64,000 nt of DNA from Sparassis latifolia (GCA_018466975.1 CM031560.1:620001-684000), one strand, 5' to 3'; shown: positions 1 to 12,205, numbered from the stretch's first letter. Notes: generated by a model from the letters alone, not told the origin. Numbers and translations: made by a program.

Positions 1-745
1 TCCACTGCGTCATGCTATACAACTTTCGCTTCTTGAACGAGCGGTTCTGACTTCATCGATGTCTCGTCAATAGAAGGTATAGCCCGTAGCGACAGAGGAT
101 AGAGGAATGACACAGTGAGCCATGAAAGTAGATCAAGGTAAGTCGTCCTGACTTTTGAGCTCCGCTCTCTCGCCCACTGCAGCATCCATACCATCGCGAT
201 ACCACTGCTTGATTCTCTCATTTCACACATTGTATGAGGCTCATTCCCTTCGAGAGGATTAAAGTCGTAGAAAGACAAGCCCAGCCCGCTCTCTAAACCA
301 TATGCCTCAGCGAGCTTGCGCCTGATGAATTATCCACCACTGAGATCACCCAAGTAACGGACATACGCGTGTGCTAGGAGGGGGGATGGATCTGAGGAGT
401 GCGAGACAGACTCCAGGCGCGAGAGATAGGTGGTCAGAGCGGGCGGCGGCGGGTCCATGAGGGCGACATGTGCAGGATGGGCTCGCCAAGACGATTCCGC
501 GACTTGCAGGAAGTGGCTGATGTAGCCAAGGTGAACGCTCCACCGGCGTCTGCGAGCCTGCGAGTACGACGTCGGTTAAGCGCCGGCTTTGTAAGCGCGA
601 CGTCCACCGGAAGGCGGGCAACACGTGTTTCGTCTCTGAGGTCCGTGCGCACTCCTAAGTAGGAAGGAAGCGCGGACACTCCCCTCACCTCCTTTCTCTC
701 TACACGCCGCCCGCCCCCATTCCGGTCTCGCCTTTTTCTACCCAC
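1..745 (-). pseudogene. Heme oxygenase-like gene, decayed, runs off the window start
   Basis: On the minus strand a frame at about 280-400 contains the heme oxygenase signature RYLGDLSGG, followed by RRKLAEAYGLESGLGLSFYDF; the stretch before it reads DPSPLLAHAYV. Farther upstream, about 470-560, is YISHFLQVAESSW, and at about 600-665 an N-terminal-like LRDETRVARLPVDV. The enzyme family opens heme to biliverdin, CO and iron. Three defects are visible. An in-frame TAA (330-332) directly follows the LSGG motif, where the family has Q or a similar residue. The position expected to be the proximal heme-ligand His (TxxAH) reads Ala-Arg. Only a few codons separate the N-terminal motif from YISHFLQ, so the usual helix carrying Y..L..L..VY seems missing. 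I therefore call it a pseudogene. The 3' end is outside the window and exon borders are uncertain. Confidence 0.68.
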
Positions 746-3290
746 CCACCTCCCATTCTCTATTGTCTAGCCTGGTTAGGTATGGTCTCGTCTCCGGCTG
801 ACCTGCCATGGTCTGGCCGCGGGATCAACTTACCAGGCTCCGAAGGTTCTGCGGGCCGATCTCGTCGGCGGTCCCCTTTTGGGAATTCGCACCTCCAAGT
901 TCCGCTCCCTCACGAAGCCTCGCAGAACTTTCCCCCCGCCTGTCGAAATTCGTATGCAACACTGCGTGGCGCACACCCATTTCGGCGTTCTCTCCCGCAG
1001 ACAATTTTATTCACTCCGAAATAAAATTGTTCATCTTACGGCGCTTCCGTAGTCAGTGCGTTACATACAAAGCGGCCGCCACACTGACAATTTTTGAAAG
1101 CAGGTTTCAAAAGTTAGATGCAGGACCCCGAATACCAGTACGAGGACCACCTTGAAGATAAGATCCAGTGATAAGACTATAGGTATGCAAGTACTGGCAC
1201 GACACTGAATAGTACCGAGCACTTTTCTTACTAGGACGTGCTGAGTGTAGATGCCCCGTTTCCATGCTTCAGGGTCTTCTGTAACTCTTCAACTTCATCG
1301 CTGTGTGGAATTCCATTATCTTCTTGACAAACCCGCGTCAAATTTTCATCAATTCCCTTCGAATTCTCAGGCTCGCGAGGGTAAGGAAGGCATTGACAGA
1401 GCTGAGAAGGTATACTGGGCATATCGCCCTCATTGTGCGTGGCCCAGAGAAACTGCCACAAGACATTATCCTATGTAGTAACACGCCAAGATGCGACCAG
1501 AGAGAATGCAGGACGCGTGATCAGGAGATCTACGCATCTCGCTGATAAGATCATTTTGAGAAGAGCCAGCGAGAGCATCTCTTCCTCAACGACTGCTTCT
1601 ACGACAGTAACTCAGATAATAAACACAGAGACAGACATAGTATATATTGCTCAGCTCAGATCCTGCACCGATTGGCAAAACATGCAGAGATACACTCGTA
1701 ACCAAAGAGTTGAGCCAAACTACGTCTAAGAGTGCTGATCAAGGACCCCAGCTACCAGTTTGGGGTGATGATGATGATGAACTCAACATTTATATACCGC
1801 AACAAGCAAATTACGTGCTAAGACGCGGTGGTCACCGGCCAGTACAAACTGTACGACAAGGAACCAATGTGATGGAAGTGGGGTGCATCGGGTGAGGCTT
1901 GAGAGTGATATAGTAGATAAAAGGTGTCCATGTGTAGGCATACGGGTGTCATAGCAGATCGACGCTGGAACCAAGATGAAAAGCAGAGACAAAAAATCAG
2001 AAAACTCCCCTCCTCTCACTGACCTCCCAGCTTTTACTCTGTGCTTCGATGGGTCGGAACCGACAACGTCCACCTATGCCTCCTGCTCAAGCTCTGCTCG
2101 CACCCCAACCATCCCAGACAAGGGTAGAGGGCCTCGGCATTCCTGCTGTACCACTCCCCATCCAACTACTGCGCTGTAAGGCTCCTGCAAAAACACATTC
2201 CTGCTAGACCGGTGGTCTTCCGGGCTTCATGCTGCAGTTCTTCAGTAGATGCTCCTGTGAGTGGGTGGTGTAGGATGAAAGAGAAGGTGAACCGGAATGA
2301 TAGGATATGGCTGCCATAGCTAAAATGAGGTATTACATGGGCGGGCATATGGGTGAAGGTCAGAATCCAGATCCGGCGTGAGCCTCGCTATAGGATTGAA
2401 TGAGGTGCTGAGTCCGCACACAGCGGGCGCAATGACTGGACATAGCTGGAAACCAGTCGATGGTGAGCCTCGGGTGTTAGTAGAGTCGAGGATCAATAAA
2501 TGGGAGACGGAAAGGGTGGATGGATCGCGGTTGCACCGGATGTACCACCGTGGCAGCGAGTAAGAGTCGTCAGAGAACGCTGACAACTGGTAGCGGGTGC
2601 AACGAGGAGCTGTCAGCTTTAGGAGTCTGATGGAATTAGGGAGGTTGCGGGCCCTCCCTGTGCGTAGCTCAGAACATCCTCTCTTGCCCAGCTAAAAGGC
2701 GTGGGAAAACTTGGACCAGGTGGTGGTATCGGTTCAAGAGGCTCTACCAGTTTGGGGTGAACAACCTTATAGCTGCTTCGCCGGTTGCTTGGCTGGGCGC
2801 CCCTTGGATGTAGCCATAGGTAGAGATCTTAGCCGCTCTGGCGAAGAGTCTTGTACATTGAGCTTATCGGGTGCATGGAATGCTGCCCCAGTCCGTGTTC
2901 GAGGGTGCATCAGCAAAATCACACAAGTATGGTTTAGTCTGGTGCATATGGTTGCTATGGTTAGTGTGGCACCACACTGAGCCATACTCTACCATACATT
3001 CTGATTCCCTGCCACAGTACAACACAAGTAAGATATACTGTAATTTATTGCATGAAATTGACTACTGTACATGTAGAGAATGTGCTACTGGCCACAGGGC
3101 AACTGACTTGACTCCACATTCTGTCGAGCTTGTTTCATGTTCAAACTTTGAAGCATCCGGTGCGCTAAGTCCACAAAGCATGTGACTTTGTTGAACAAAC
3201 CAAATAAGTCACAATACATCGATGCTCAGCGCGCGATGTCGTCTGAGACTTGTCTGTCTTTATTCTAACCTAATCCCCCTGGTCCCCACT
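746..3290. other. No supported gene
   Basis: Several short open frames occur on both strands but none shows a recognisable domain or a convincing exon chain. The most protein-like is a 76-codon minus-strand frame at 1231-1461, rich in polar residues, which could be an exon of something unrecognised. The 17-mer ctaccagtttggggtga occurs twice (about 1753 and 2747), probably by chance or as remnants of a duplicated sequence. Confidence 0.4.
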
Positions 3291-3291
3291 T

Positions 3292-4480
3292 TGAAAACTA
3301 TGGATCGTCGTTCGGCAACTTCGGACCTTTGCCCCCTGGCCCTGCTCCTTGGAACAATGGTCAGGTAGGTCTCCAAAGCAACCACTATCAATGAGCCATA
3401 ATAATTAGTGCTATTGAAGACAAACACTCCCTTTCTCCTATCAACACAGCTTCATTTACATCTAGCCATCCCAACCCGTTCCAGGTAGGAAGGCCTGTGT
3501 TGTGCTGCATATCCAGTTGCTAAAGTTCTGTCAGCAATTCGGGATGACACCAGCTATGGCTGCAGGAGTCCCACTGCCAGCATCTGTGGTGTCGCCCTCC
3601 GTTCACATGCGATCTATCTCTACCCAGGCGCAGTCTGTTGCCGATGCTGGTGCAAACGGGGCAAACAGGGTACGTGATGAATTGCAACGAGCGACGGGGA
3701 GCTAACATTTTCTTCAGATCAGGTCTCCTAAAGCACAGTCATACGTTCTTTCTCCAGCTCGGATGGGGGGCGAAAGTCCTTGGTCGCCGTGCTCCATTGC
3801 ATCTCATGGTCAGTCACTGAAGTCGCGCAATACTCAGAAGACGCAATGCATCGTCTACCCGCCTCTGCCTGAGTCGATGATGAAGGAGACTGCTTCGCGC
3901 CCTGCTCTTGTAAGGATCATCATGACGGTGATTTCCCTCAGTGATGATAAGGTCGAAGAGAACCATCTAGCTACGTCGTTTGATGTCACCTATTGTGCAT
4001 GGGAGGTAACTGTTTTGATCATTTGACATGACGGTCAACGTCTCATTAATATCCATACCGCAGGAACAATTCAAGCTCCCAGACACCCACTGCAGCTGCC
4101 TCCTGCCCGGGGAGACTATTGGGCAGCGCCTCAGTCGCCTCTCAGAGAACCTCTTCCACAAGGCCAACTCAGACATGCCCTCGGCGCTACGCCTGCCCCC
4201 ACGTGCCGACACACTCTCCGCGATGCACGCGAGTGAGCACAACACGATTGCGGCCGGCGGGGGCCCACACGCCGCGCGCGTGGAGCACCACTGCCACACT
4301 CGAGCACGCTCATGGTTGTGCCATCACTCTGTGATTGAGCTTGGTTGCCGGCATCTTCAGTTGCCATACGTCCCTGTAGTATTAGCTAGTAGTGTCCTAA
4401 TATATTTCATATATTCAATTATCAAAAATTGGACCATTGTGGATCTAGTATGGCTCGAGTATGGCCCGAATATAGCTTGA
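3292..4480 (+). CDS. Hypothetical multi-exon protein, 5' end not resolved
   Basis: Three consecutive exons fit together in phase: 3535-3669 (45 codons), 3718-4005 (96 codons) and 4064-4480, with GT..AG introns of 48 and 58 bp. The translated segments include QFGMTPAMAAGVPLP, then TQKTQCIVYPPLPESMMKE and CAWE joined to EQFKLPDTHCSCLLPGETIG, ending at a stop at 4478-4480. Upstream, 3292-3364 encodes a Pro/Gly/Asn-rich piece (GPHFENYGSSFGNFGPLPPG) ending at a good donor, and 3450-3484 is a possible short exon, but these two do not join cleanly in phase. I do not recognise the family. The last part runs across the 11-bp tandem repeat at 4449-4503, so the true C-terminus may lie earlier. It may be an intact small gene or the 3' part of a decayed one. 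Confidence 0.45.
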
Positions 4481-4503
4481 GTATGGCTCAACTATGGCAC
4501 CAG
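4449..4503. repeat. 11-bp tandem repeat, five units
   Basis: Five contiguous units, tatggctcgag, tatggcccgaa, tatagcttgag, tatggctcaac and tatggcaccag, each start with TATGG or TATAG. The last unit leads into ggcaccagac, which is partly mirrored by tggtgcc about 30 bp later, giving a small potential hairpin. Confidence 0.85.
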
Positions 4504-5250
4504 ACTTCTCTGTCTGGTAAGTGTATGGTGCCACAAAATGCATCGTGGAAATACATAGGTCAAATGTAGTGCCACGAGCGTTTGTGGCGGCGTGGCGCAT
4601 ATGGTGTGTCTGGCACCAGACTCACCAGACTCGTGCGAGTTTGCTGATGTGCTGATAGTGAGAATTCAATTTGGCGGACAAGAGTATCGTGCAACTCACT
4701 AGTAGACGTGCCAGAGCATCTTGCTGATCGAGCTGTCCAGTGGTGAGCCACTCCGCACCTTGACTATATTCCACTCTCTCATTCGTCAAATGACGGACAA
4801 TGGCCTCGGATGATCCAACATTTGCAGGTGCATTGCGGCGACGGAATTGTCTTTATGAACATCAACTGTCCCATCCACGCTGAATGCACCAGTGGTGGAC
4901 AAGGGTGTAACTATGATCTGCAGGCCGAACACATCCTGTTGTCAGAAAAATTATATTTCGGGTGGCCATCAGGATTGCTGAGAAAGATGCTTTTAAGACA
5001 ACCCGCTCTATAGTCGCGGCTGGTGGTAAGCCATTGCCTCTCGTTTTGTAATCGTAAGCGCTAGCAATCGATCTAATCGACACTCAAAAAGGCAACACTT
5101 CAAGTTCGTCAAATATTGAAATATGAAGCATCGTTCTCGCTAGGGACGACGGTGGCAGTTTGCATACAATGTGGGTTACAAATGAGTACTAATGTACAAC
5201 ACACAACGTGAAAGTGGGTTTCGAAGGAAAAATAATTTCAATGCCCCGGG
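4504..5250. other. No supported gene
   Basis: Short open frames only (63-73 codons), none with a recognisable motif. The stretch separates the plus-strand hypothetical gene from the minus-strand CCCH gene and probably holds the 3' flanks of both. Confidence 0.4.
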
Positions 5251-5253
5251 ATT

Positions 5254-6912
5254 TCACGGGAAACATACGAGGTCTATAGTGACACACTGGCAGAGCGACA
5301 GGATCGACATAATGGAACAGAAACGAATGTCATGGCATCTCAGCAGAGAACAACTGTGGCAAGTGCGCATGATAAGCCGACAGAACATGCGGAGCAAATC
5401 AACACCACGCACCCTGACCATGGAACTGCCCCGAGAGACTGGGGTGGGCGGCGTTGACATAGGTCTAACCAACAATCTCGCAGATAGCACTGCACTGTCC
5501 TGCGTCACCGTGGTTTCCTTATACGGAGTGGCATCTCGCTCAAGCAGAGTGTCACCGTCGAAGACTCTGTGAGATGAATATCCCTCCTCGCCATGCTGAG
5601 TAGTCTTGAGGATGGTGAGTTTCCTGACTCTCTTCGGGCGAGGTGCACTTTCGATAGATATGGGAGGAAAGAGGGGTACAGATGGATACACAAAGTCTTC
5701 GGACAGAGTTGGTGAAAGAGCAAATGCGTTATGCGGTGCAGGATGAGAGTGTTCTGTAAGCGAGTTCCGTGCCTGACCGTCTGTGATACCGAACGATCAA
5801 TATGTGTCCCGACAACTCGCGGAACCCTGCCGAAAGCACAAACAACTCACAATTCTCCAGATGCGCATATTTGCAGTCATCACCTTCTCCACAATGGCCG
5901 GCCATGAAATCGCTGCAAATCTCTCCTGTTAGATTCCGCGCCGTTAAAAATACTGAATATCTGTAGTGTCGTGGAACCTACTTTTGCCGCTCATCATTAC
6001 CCCACCACCGATGACTCGCCATGTCACAGGGAAGAAATTCCTCTCGTGATTTTCTTCCCTTCTGATGACAGACTTGGACGGAAGTCTGTGCTGCGTACGG
6101 TCAGGACCTTTGGCATCTGTAGAGGCCACGTCCTCAGCGAACGCATGGTCTGTCCTCTCTGCAGCGGTATCGTGTATGCTGGATGTCTTTATCAGTCTCG
6201 ACATGTGATATAAAGGTATATCATCTTACAAGCTGCACTGGTCCCCTTGATGCACAAGCCATTCTCATGGTAGAATTTGCATGGCTTGGCTAAGCGCCCG
6301 TCAGTGCGCACTCGAAATATGGGATGCGGGACATACTCTTATAGAATAGACTCCTGTGCGCCAACGAGTGGCGAGGCTTATGTTCAATCGGGGATAAGAT
6401 GGTTGACACGGTGCTCGCAGACGTGGGTTCAGGTATAAACTCCCACGACAAATCAGCCGTATCAACGAAATTAGGAGTGCCTGGCGGGGCGGAGGCGTCT
6501 TCTCCGTGAAGTCGAACGCGGAGAACGTGAGCAATTCGTCCGCACTGGACACATCGGACGCAGAGTCGAGTCTCCCGGGCTCTCTGGGCTCAGGGAAGAG
6601 AAGCAAGAGTGGGTCTGGGAGGACTCGGGCTCAACTACATGGTCTGGCTCGTAGTACACTCCGTAAGGAGGGTACGCCAATGGCATAGAGAGAGCCGTCG
6701 CTTGCGGATAATGGGAGGGGATGATGTGCAGGTACGAGCAGCGGTCACCGAACCTGCAGTTTCCCAGTGGATAATTTCGACAAGGCTGGGCTACATTACC
6801 AGGGCTCAGTAAGACCCTCGAACAAGACCAGCTCAGCTCAGAGGACACTCACTCCTGTACTTTGAAGGACGCAGAGGGTGTCGGGCAGTGGTACTGCCGC
6901 GGGCATCGCGCT
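5254..6912 (-). CDS. CCCH-type zinc-finger protein gene, possibly degenerate
   Basis: Three CCCH-like zinc fingers are readable on the minus strand. The first, at about 6730-6795, is CRNYPLGNCRFGDRCSYLH, a clean C-x7-C-x5-C-x3-H. A second begins PCKFYHENGLCIKG at about 6240-6280 and is cut by a putative intron starting gtaaga. The third, at about 5865-5930, is CSDFMAGHCGEGDDCKYAH, again C-x7-C-x5-C-x3-H. CCCH fingers usually bind RNA, so an RNA-binding or mRNA-regulatory role is likely. Between fingers 1 and 2 and after finger 3 the protein-like frame changes: a Ser-rich frame gives way to SADELLTFSAFDF near 6520, and after 5470 the frame with LSGQFHGQG replaces the one before it. That suggests small frameshifts, undetected introns, or decay. 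The most likely start is an ATG near 6848 or 6912; the stop at 5254 belongs to one of the competing frames. Confidence 0.6.
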
Positions 6913-8256
6913 CCGGTGCTCTACGTTGAGGACGGTATCCCATCTTCGACTGGATCATAAAGAAGCAACTGAGAGCAGGATACGACAGATGCTGACGATC
7001 CAACAATTAGAAGCGAAGCACAGAACGGCAGGATGGACAAGACATACCTGGCTATGTCTGGCCCTGGTATGAGGAGGACCACGAAGTGCATATAGACAAG
7101 ACGGAATTGTTCTTCGCTGTAATCGTAATTCCGGTCGGAAGCATAGACATAGGTTTTTATCCCCAGCACGCTCAAACGCGTATCGGGCTAGGCCGATGAA
7201 GCACACAAGGACATCGGGGCGTTCAGTGTCTGTTCACATCGCACGCAGCTTCTTTGTGAGCGAGCGTCATCTCCGCCTTGTGTACGCCACTGCGAGGACG
7301 TGATCGAAGTCAGACAAGACAATAGGACCGTAGGGAGGAGGCCCCGGCTAGACGGAGGCTACCACCACGTTGCTGAAACAATAACTACGGCCCGCTCCTG
7401 TGCGAGAATCAGACGGAGTTGATCTGCCCGGTGTACGCTACGCGCGGGGGTGACTCTGCGACTCTCAGAGAGGGGGCTCACAAGGCCTAGCTTTATGCAC
7501 ATCGAGAGGTGAATCTGGTATGCGACTCTCGATAGCTCCTCTGAGGTTCTTGATCAGGGAATAGCGTTCCCTTCTGACGGAAAACAATAGCGACAGGTTT
7601 CCTTTCGGACACAGAGGGCTAATGAGAAAAAACTTGTCAATCCCGGAAAGCGTTGTGAAGGGTTAACACACCTACTTGTACATGTCGGGGTCAGAAGAAG
7701 TAGAGATGAGATACACTAAATCGATATCGCCCTTGTTTGCCAAATCAACGGTAAAATCCATATACCGTATTACCACCACCGTGTACTCACCGCCAAATTT
7801 GGTCGGTGGTAGTGTCAGTGACTCGAACGAAGGCACTCAGAAACGCGCAAGCCTCACTAACCGCACGCTGCAACGCGAACCTTTTCATGCGCACGTACCC
7901 GTACATAACTCACGACTTCAAGCTCAAGTCAAGCCCGCAGACTTGCAGTTGTCTCTATACTGCGCTTGTGTTGGAACTCGACGCCACCCGATAAGACCAC
8001 GACGCCTATGCAGTGGATATCCTTTATCTGATAATTTATGGCTAGAGCTGGATGCGCCAGGCTCGCTACATTGTAAGAGTACTTCGCACGTCCGCAATTG
8101 TATATATCCTACACTACAATTACTGTTTTTGATCCCCTGTGGTTGGGAAGCCCAGGGAAGGGTAGCCGGGCGCGGGACTACATGCGCATTGGGTATGGGC
8201 TTGGTCGTGAGGGTCGTGAACGAATATTAGGTGATTCTTATTAGTGGACGTAGATG
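6913..8256. other. No supported gene
   Basis: A minus-strand frame (6921-7206) and a 184-codon plus-strand frame (7676-8230) exist. Neither shows a domain, signal peptide or consistent exon structure. The plus-strand frame ends just downstream of the RING gene stop and overlaps its 3' flank. I treat the stretch as intergenic. Confidence 0.4.
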
Positions 8257-9736
8257 TTATCGGAGAGACGCGTCGTAGGTGCGGTTCGAGGCATCCTGCA
8301 GTAGCGGCGTGCCTTCATTGGATATTGGATGGGGAGAAGATGGAGCTGAAATCTGATCGCTCGCCGAGTATTCCTCTGCTCGGGCGGGCGCCAGCGGCTG
8401 CGGTGCTTGCGCATGTGCGTGGTGCGGCAGCAGCGGAAGCGGCAGCGTGACGTCCATTTTGCACACGGGACACTATCACAAAAGTATCCTCATCAGCCTC
8501 TCAAGCACACTTGAGTAAATAGCTGGAACGCACCAGCTTTTTCTTGTGTATCAGCCATTCGTCGATTTCGTCCATATGATACATATGATAGCAAGGAAGG
8601 ACGCGAACACGATCGCCTTTGGCAAACAGCTCGAGACAGATCGCGCAATCTGTCTGCTGCTCGGCCCATGCGGGAAAATCGCCGTCGTGCGAGCAGGAGG
8701 GGTGGCTAGGGCCTAGCGCATCCAGGCCGGTAACACCGCACTCGAGGTCGGGTGTGCCGGATGCGGTGTCTTCTGTATGTGCATATGAAGTTTCGTGCTT
8801 TTCCCAGCCGGTACCGGTCCAAACGCGCCAGGGAAAGTTGTGCACAACATTTTCGGGAGCGCGATCACGTTGGGCAGCACGCGCGGCGCGGACGCGGTGG
8901 ATGAGGAGAGTTATAAAGGTCAGGATAGATGGTAACAGAAGAATGATCACGAATGTGATGATGGGCCTGGATTGGCATGAGCCTGGGTCCTGGGTATATG
9001 TGGCGAGTTACTTACGAATACCACTCCCAGGCAGAATACTCCGTGCTGATTAGGAGAGACAGTGTGCGCAGGCCAGAATGAGACGTGTTCGAAGCAGCGA
9101 TCAGCGCGGTCAGCTCGAGATAGTCCCAGTACTTGATGTACGTAGCGGCGATAGTGACATCAGAGGACTCGCCTGAAAGTCAGATTAGCGACAAACGTCA
9201 CGGATGAATGGATGTGTGCACTGACGCTCGCTATACATGTTGAGTAGGGCATCTGGATTCTCCTTGTCCCCGCCCACGACAACAGCCTTGGCTCCTAACC
9301 GCTGGGCCTGCCGGGCCTTCTCTACGAAGGGACAGCCACCCCTCTGCACGAGGGCGATCCAAGACTCAGTAGGCTCCGGTTGCTGAGGTCCGGCGATGCA
9401 AAGGTCGGGACACCCGAGAACTGGGTCAGGGTCGTAGTAGTGGTGCGAAGAGTTCGACGCCGCGCATGGTGCGGTGAAGGCGGCAAGGGGAATGACATAA
9501 CCGAGGAGAGGGTCGACGAGGTCAGCACCGAACGAGGCGGGACGTGCGGGGAAGGTAACTGGGGGTGATCTGTCGACGATAGAAACGCTGCCGTCTGAGG
9601 CCCATGCCCAGCCCCAGAGCCAGCTAGCGTCGTCGCGGGCGGAGCTGGACCACTTGCGGAACCACTCGGCGGGGTGTGCGTGTACATGGGCAGCGAGAGA
9701 CGAGAGGAATGCGAGCAGGAGAATGAGACGAAACAT
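8257..9736 (-). CDS. PA-TM-RING ubiquitin ligase (signal peptide, PA domain, TM, RING)
   Basis: Four exons join in phase on the minus strand: 9736-9226, 9172-9016, 8966-8534 and 8472-8257, giving 438 residues. The protein starts [20 protein letters not shown], a classical signal peptide. A protease-associated (PA) domain follows, with [20 protein letters not shown] and GAKAVVVGG, then [15 protein letters not shown]. One membrane segment ([19 protein letters not shown]) and a cytosolic RING ([16 protein letters not shown], then after the last intron CPVC) complete the layout. Such proteins are endomembrane E3 ligases acting in the secretory or vacuolar system. An upstream in-frame ATG at 9805 would add a Pro/Arg-rich stretch before the signal peptide, so I prefer 9736. 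Oddity: the RING position after the second His (HMDEIDEWL) is Glu where the consensus has Cys. Confidence 0.88.
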
Positions 9737-10213
9737 GGAGAACGAGGGCAACGAGGGCAAAGGCTGGGGAAGAGGACGAGGACGGGGACGAGGACGAGGA
9801 GGCATTGCTCAAATATGCGACCTTGGCTAGACGCCTGGCGTCTTGGCTAGAACTACCCGATATGGCAGTCACGCGCAAACTCGGTCTTTGCCGGCTCCAG
9901 CCAAACTCTGGCCGCTCGTCGTCGCCGCCAACATCCTCGACCTCGTCGGCGCACCGGTCATCGGATGTCTACTCTCCGAAGCCGTTCTAAGGCGCGTCGA
10001 GCGAAGGAGAGAAGGCCCGGGAAATCGGAGAGATCAGTGCGCGAGCGAGCGGTATGACATTATTAGCGTATATGTAAGTCCACGCTGAGCAAACGACGTG
10101 CATAGATACTGTACGTAGCCTATAGCGCCGAAGACAACATTCCTCTGGGTCACTCACTTGTCCGAATCCATCCAGCACCTCCTTCACTACCGCCGACCGC
10201 GATATGATCTGCC
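9737..10213. other. Intergenic region between RING and arrestin-like genes
   Basis: Contains the presumed promoter of the minus-strand RING gene and the 3' flank of the arrestin-like gene. A plus-strand frame of 81 codons (9843-10088) has a hydrophobic patch (PLVVAANILDLVGAPVIG) but no exon context, and I do not call it. Confidence 0.4.
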
Positions 10214-11868
10214 TCAGCCAGGGAACTGGAACTCCGGACATGCCTCCTCTGGCAAGATGATTGGTTCAGGATACCCTGTGCTCACATCCCACGGGTCCGT
10301 CGTCAATCGGATGGGCACCACCTGGCGAAGCTCCCCGAACGGCGCCTTCGATGGGTCAGGCGGCGTCACACCCAGCACTAGAAAGTCCTGCACACGTTTC
10401 TCAGCACGGCGCGCATCGCGATCTTCGACAGCGGCGAATCGCACCTTTATCGAAAAGCCTCCTGCCTTGAACCCGCCGATCTTCACCTCGGGACTTAGGC
10501 CAATTTCCCCGTTGTATGCAATCCAATTGGGGCCGTCTCCCTATCAAACGCCGTCAGTTGGTTTGCACGACAGAATACGTAAATCACTCACCGCATGTCT
10601 AAATATCCCTTCGCCAATAGCCTGGACTCGCCAGATATCAGTTTTCGTACCAAGGACCGTAGTATTCCTGCATGGACGGAGTCAATACGAGTTGCAATGC
10701 AAAACTCGAGGAGGACACAAGGACGTACCTGACATCCACCGTCGTCTGTCGTAGGATCTGAATCCGGGTGGGTTGCTTATCGGCCGGAAGCGCCGTGGTC
10801 GGTCCCAACGGCAGGAACGCCGCCAGCGAAAATGCGGACGAAGCGAAGATGAGGTGGAATGGGATCGACTGCGCCATGCAGTATACCCGCAAGGCAGGCA
10901 CGTACAACTGCACAACTATCAACATCGCCAGAGCCGCGACACCGTCAACGTGTAAAGCTCACCTTGGCGGTGATGTCCTTCCCGCCCTGCGTCTTCGACG
11001 TGAGGACCGACTCGTAGCATTGCCACTCGGTAACCTGCACAAGCGATGTATCTCCGGGGTTCTGGCGCATAACAAACATCGTAGGGAGCGGAACAGCAGG
11101 GCGCGACCGTGGGTAGTACACAAACGGGGTGGAAATGGTGCTGGGGAATGGACTTTAGCAATTGGGGCCACGGTGAATCGAGACAGAACACACCTATTTC
11201 CTAACCGCAACAAACTCTTGTCCTTTTGGACGGTCACACTGACCACGTAGTCTATTGCGGCTCGGAAGCCGGGAACACCTGAGAGATGCGCCTCGTGTGT
11301 GGGCGGGAGAGGCTGCGAGTGGTCACTACCGAAGTAAGCGGGACGAACCAAGTGGAGAACGTACATATTCATCCCTTCCATCAGAGAACGTAGCAGGGAG
11401 TGTGAGACTGAAAGGAACAGACGGAGGGAACGAACCCTCGAACGTGTCCTTGGTCCACGACGCGGACGACACACATAGGTTGCGCGTGGTGGTCCCGCCC
11501 TCTGCGATCTCCTTCAACCGCAGCGTGCCTTCGATCTGGGAGTATAAATAATGTGAACATGCACGCGCATACCCCGGAGGAGAGCGCACCTTAACCTCTA
11601 CACTCGCGACGCTTTCCGGCTTGACAAGCTCCACGGTGCCTTCCACCGCCTCCCCGCAGCCATACACTGGGAGTATTACGCCGCCGGGCTGCTCAATGAG
11701 ACGCAGGCTGAACCCGCCAGACCTGGAGTACTTGATGAAGTCACCCGAGGGTCGCTGCCGCACACCGTTGAGCGCGAGGCGCTGCTCATGCGCCTGAGGC
11801 TCGGCGGTGTAGGACGGGCTGCGACCAAAAGTGGGGGGGATGTAGGAAGGCAAGCTCGTGGTGGACAT
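10214..11868 (-). CDS. Arrestin-like (alpha-arrestin) domain protein
   Basis: Seven exons join without a phase break: 11868-11590, 11535-11365, 11312-11206, 11140-10963, 10907-10729, 10667-10592 and 10540-10214, giving 438 residues. The N-terminal half has beta-rich arrestin features: FSLRLIEQPGGVILPVYGCG, GTVELVKPESVASVEVK, PPSVPFSLTLPATF and VPGFRAAIDYVVSVTVQKD. The C-terminal half includes LYVPALRVYCMAQSIPFHL and GFSIKVRFAAVED. Fungal alpha-arrestins are adaptors that recruit HECT ubiquitin ligases to membrane transporters. I did not see a PPxY motif in the parts I translated, so ligase recruitment is not demonstrated. The start at 11868 (MSTTSLPSYIPP) is the first Met of the first exon and sits in a Pro/Ser-rich leader. 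The 438-residue size is within the usual fungal range. It is transcribed in the same direction as the RING gene downstream of it. Confidence 0.85.
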
Positions 11869-12205
11869 GAAGGGATGGAGGGAGGCTCCGAGGCCGTTCA
11901 GCGTTCAGGTATTCTCATGAACATGGTGAGTCAGGAGAGACACCGAGACGAGGACCATATGGGTCTCCACACGGCACCATTCTCGCGACTGTCGCCGAGC
12001 AGAGGTGCATATGGCCCAAGTTGCACGTGTGAACGTGCACCATGAGGCCCCCGGCAGTCTCCTTACTTGCGTTGTTCGCGCCGTGGCGGCGCTCGTTCCG
12101 ATCTCTGACGGGAGTCTGCAGGATAGAATACGACATTTCTGACAGGAACACTATACTTGAATTACAATTAAAACCTATTATCTACACAAGAGTCTCCGAG
12201 CAAGC
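11869..12205. other. Upstream region of the arrestin-like gene, no gene seen
   Basis: This 0.34-kb stretch lies between the start codon of the arrestin-like gene and the 3' end of the interrupted nucleotidyltransferase-like pseudogene. Small open frames on both strands carry no motif. Confidence 0.4.

Noticed and set aside
3809..3822. Intron with gtcagt donor and gaag acceptor in the hypothetical gene
   Set aside because: It would be only 14 bp, and the frame stays open through it.
7676..8230. 184-codon plus-strand open frame
   Set aside because: No domain, signal or exon context. Composition is unlike the neighbouring genes and it abuts the 3' end of the RING gene, so it is likely a chance frame.
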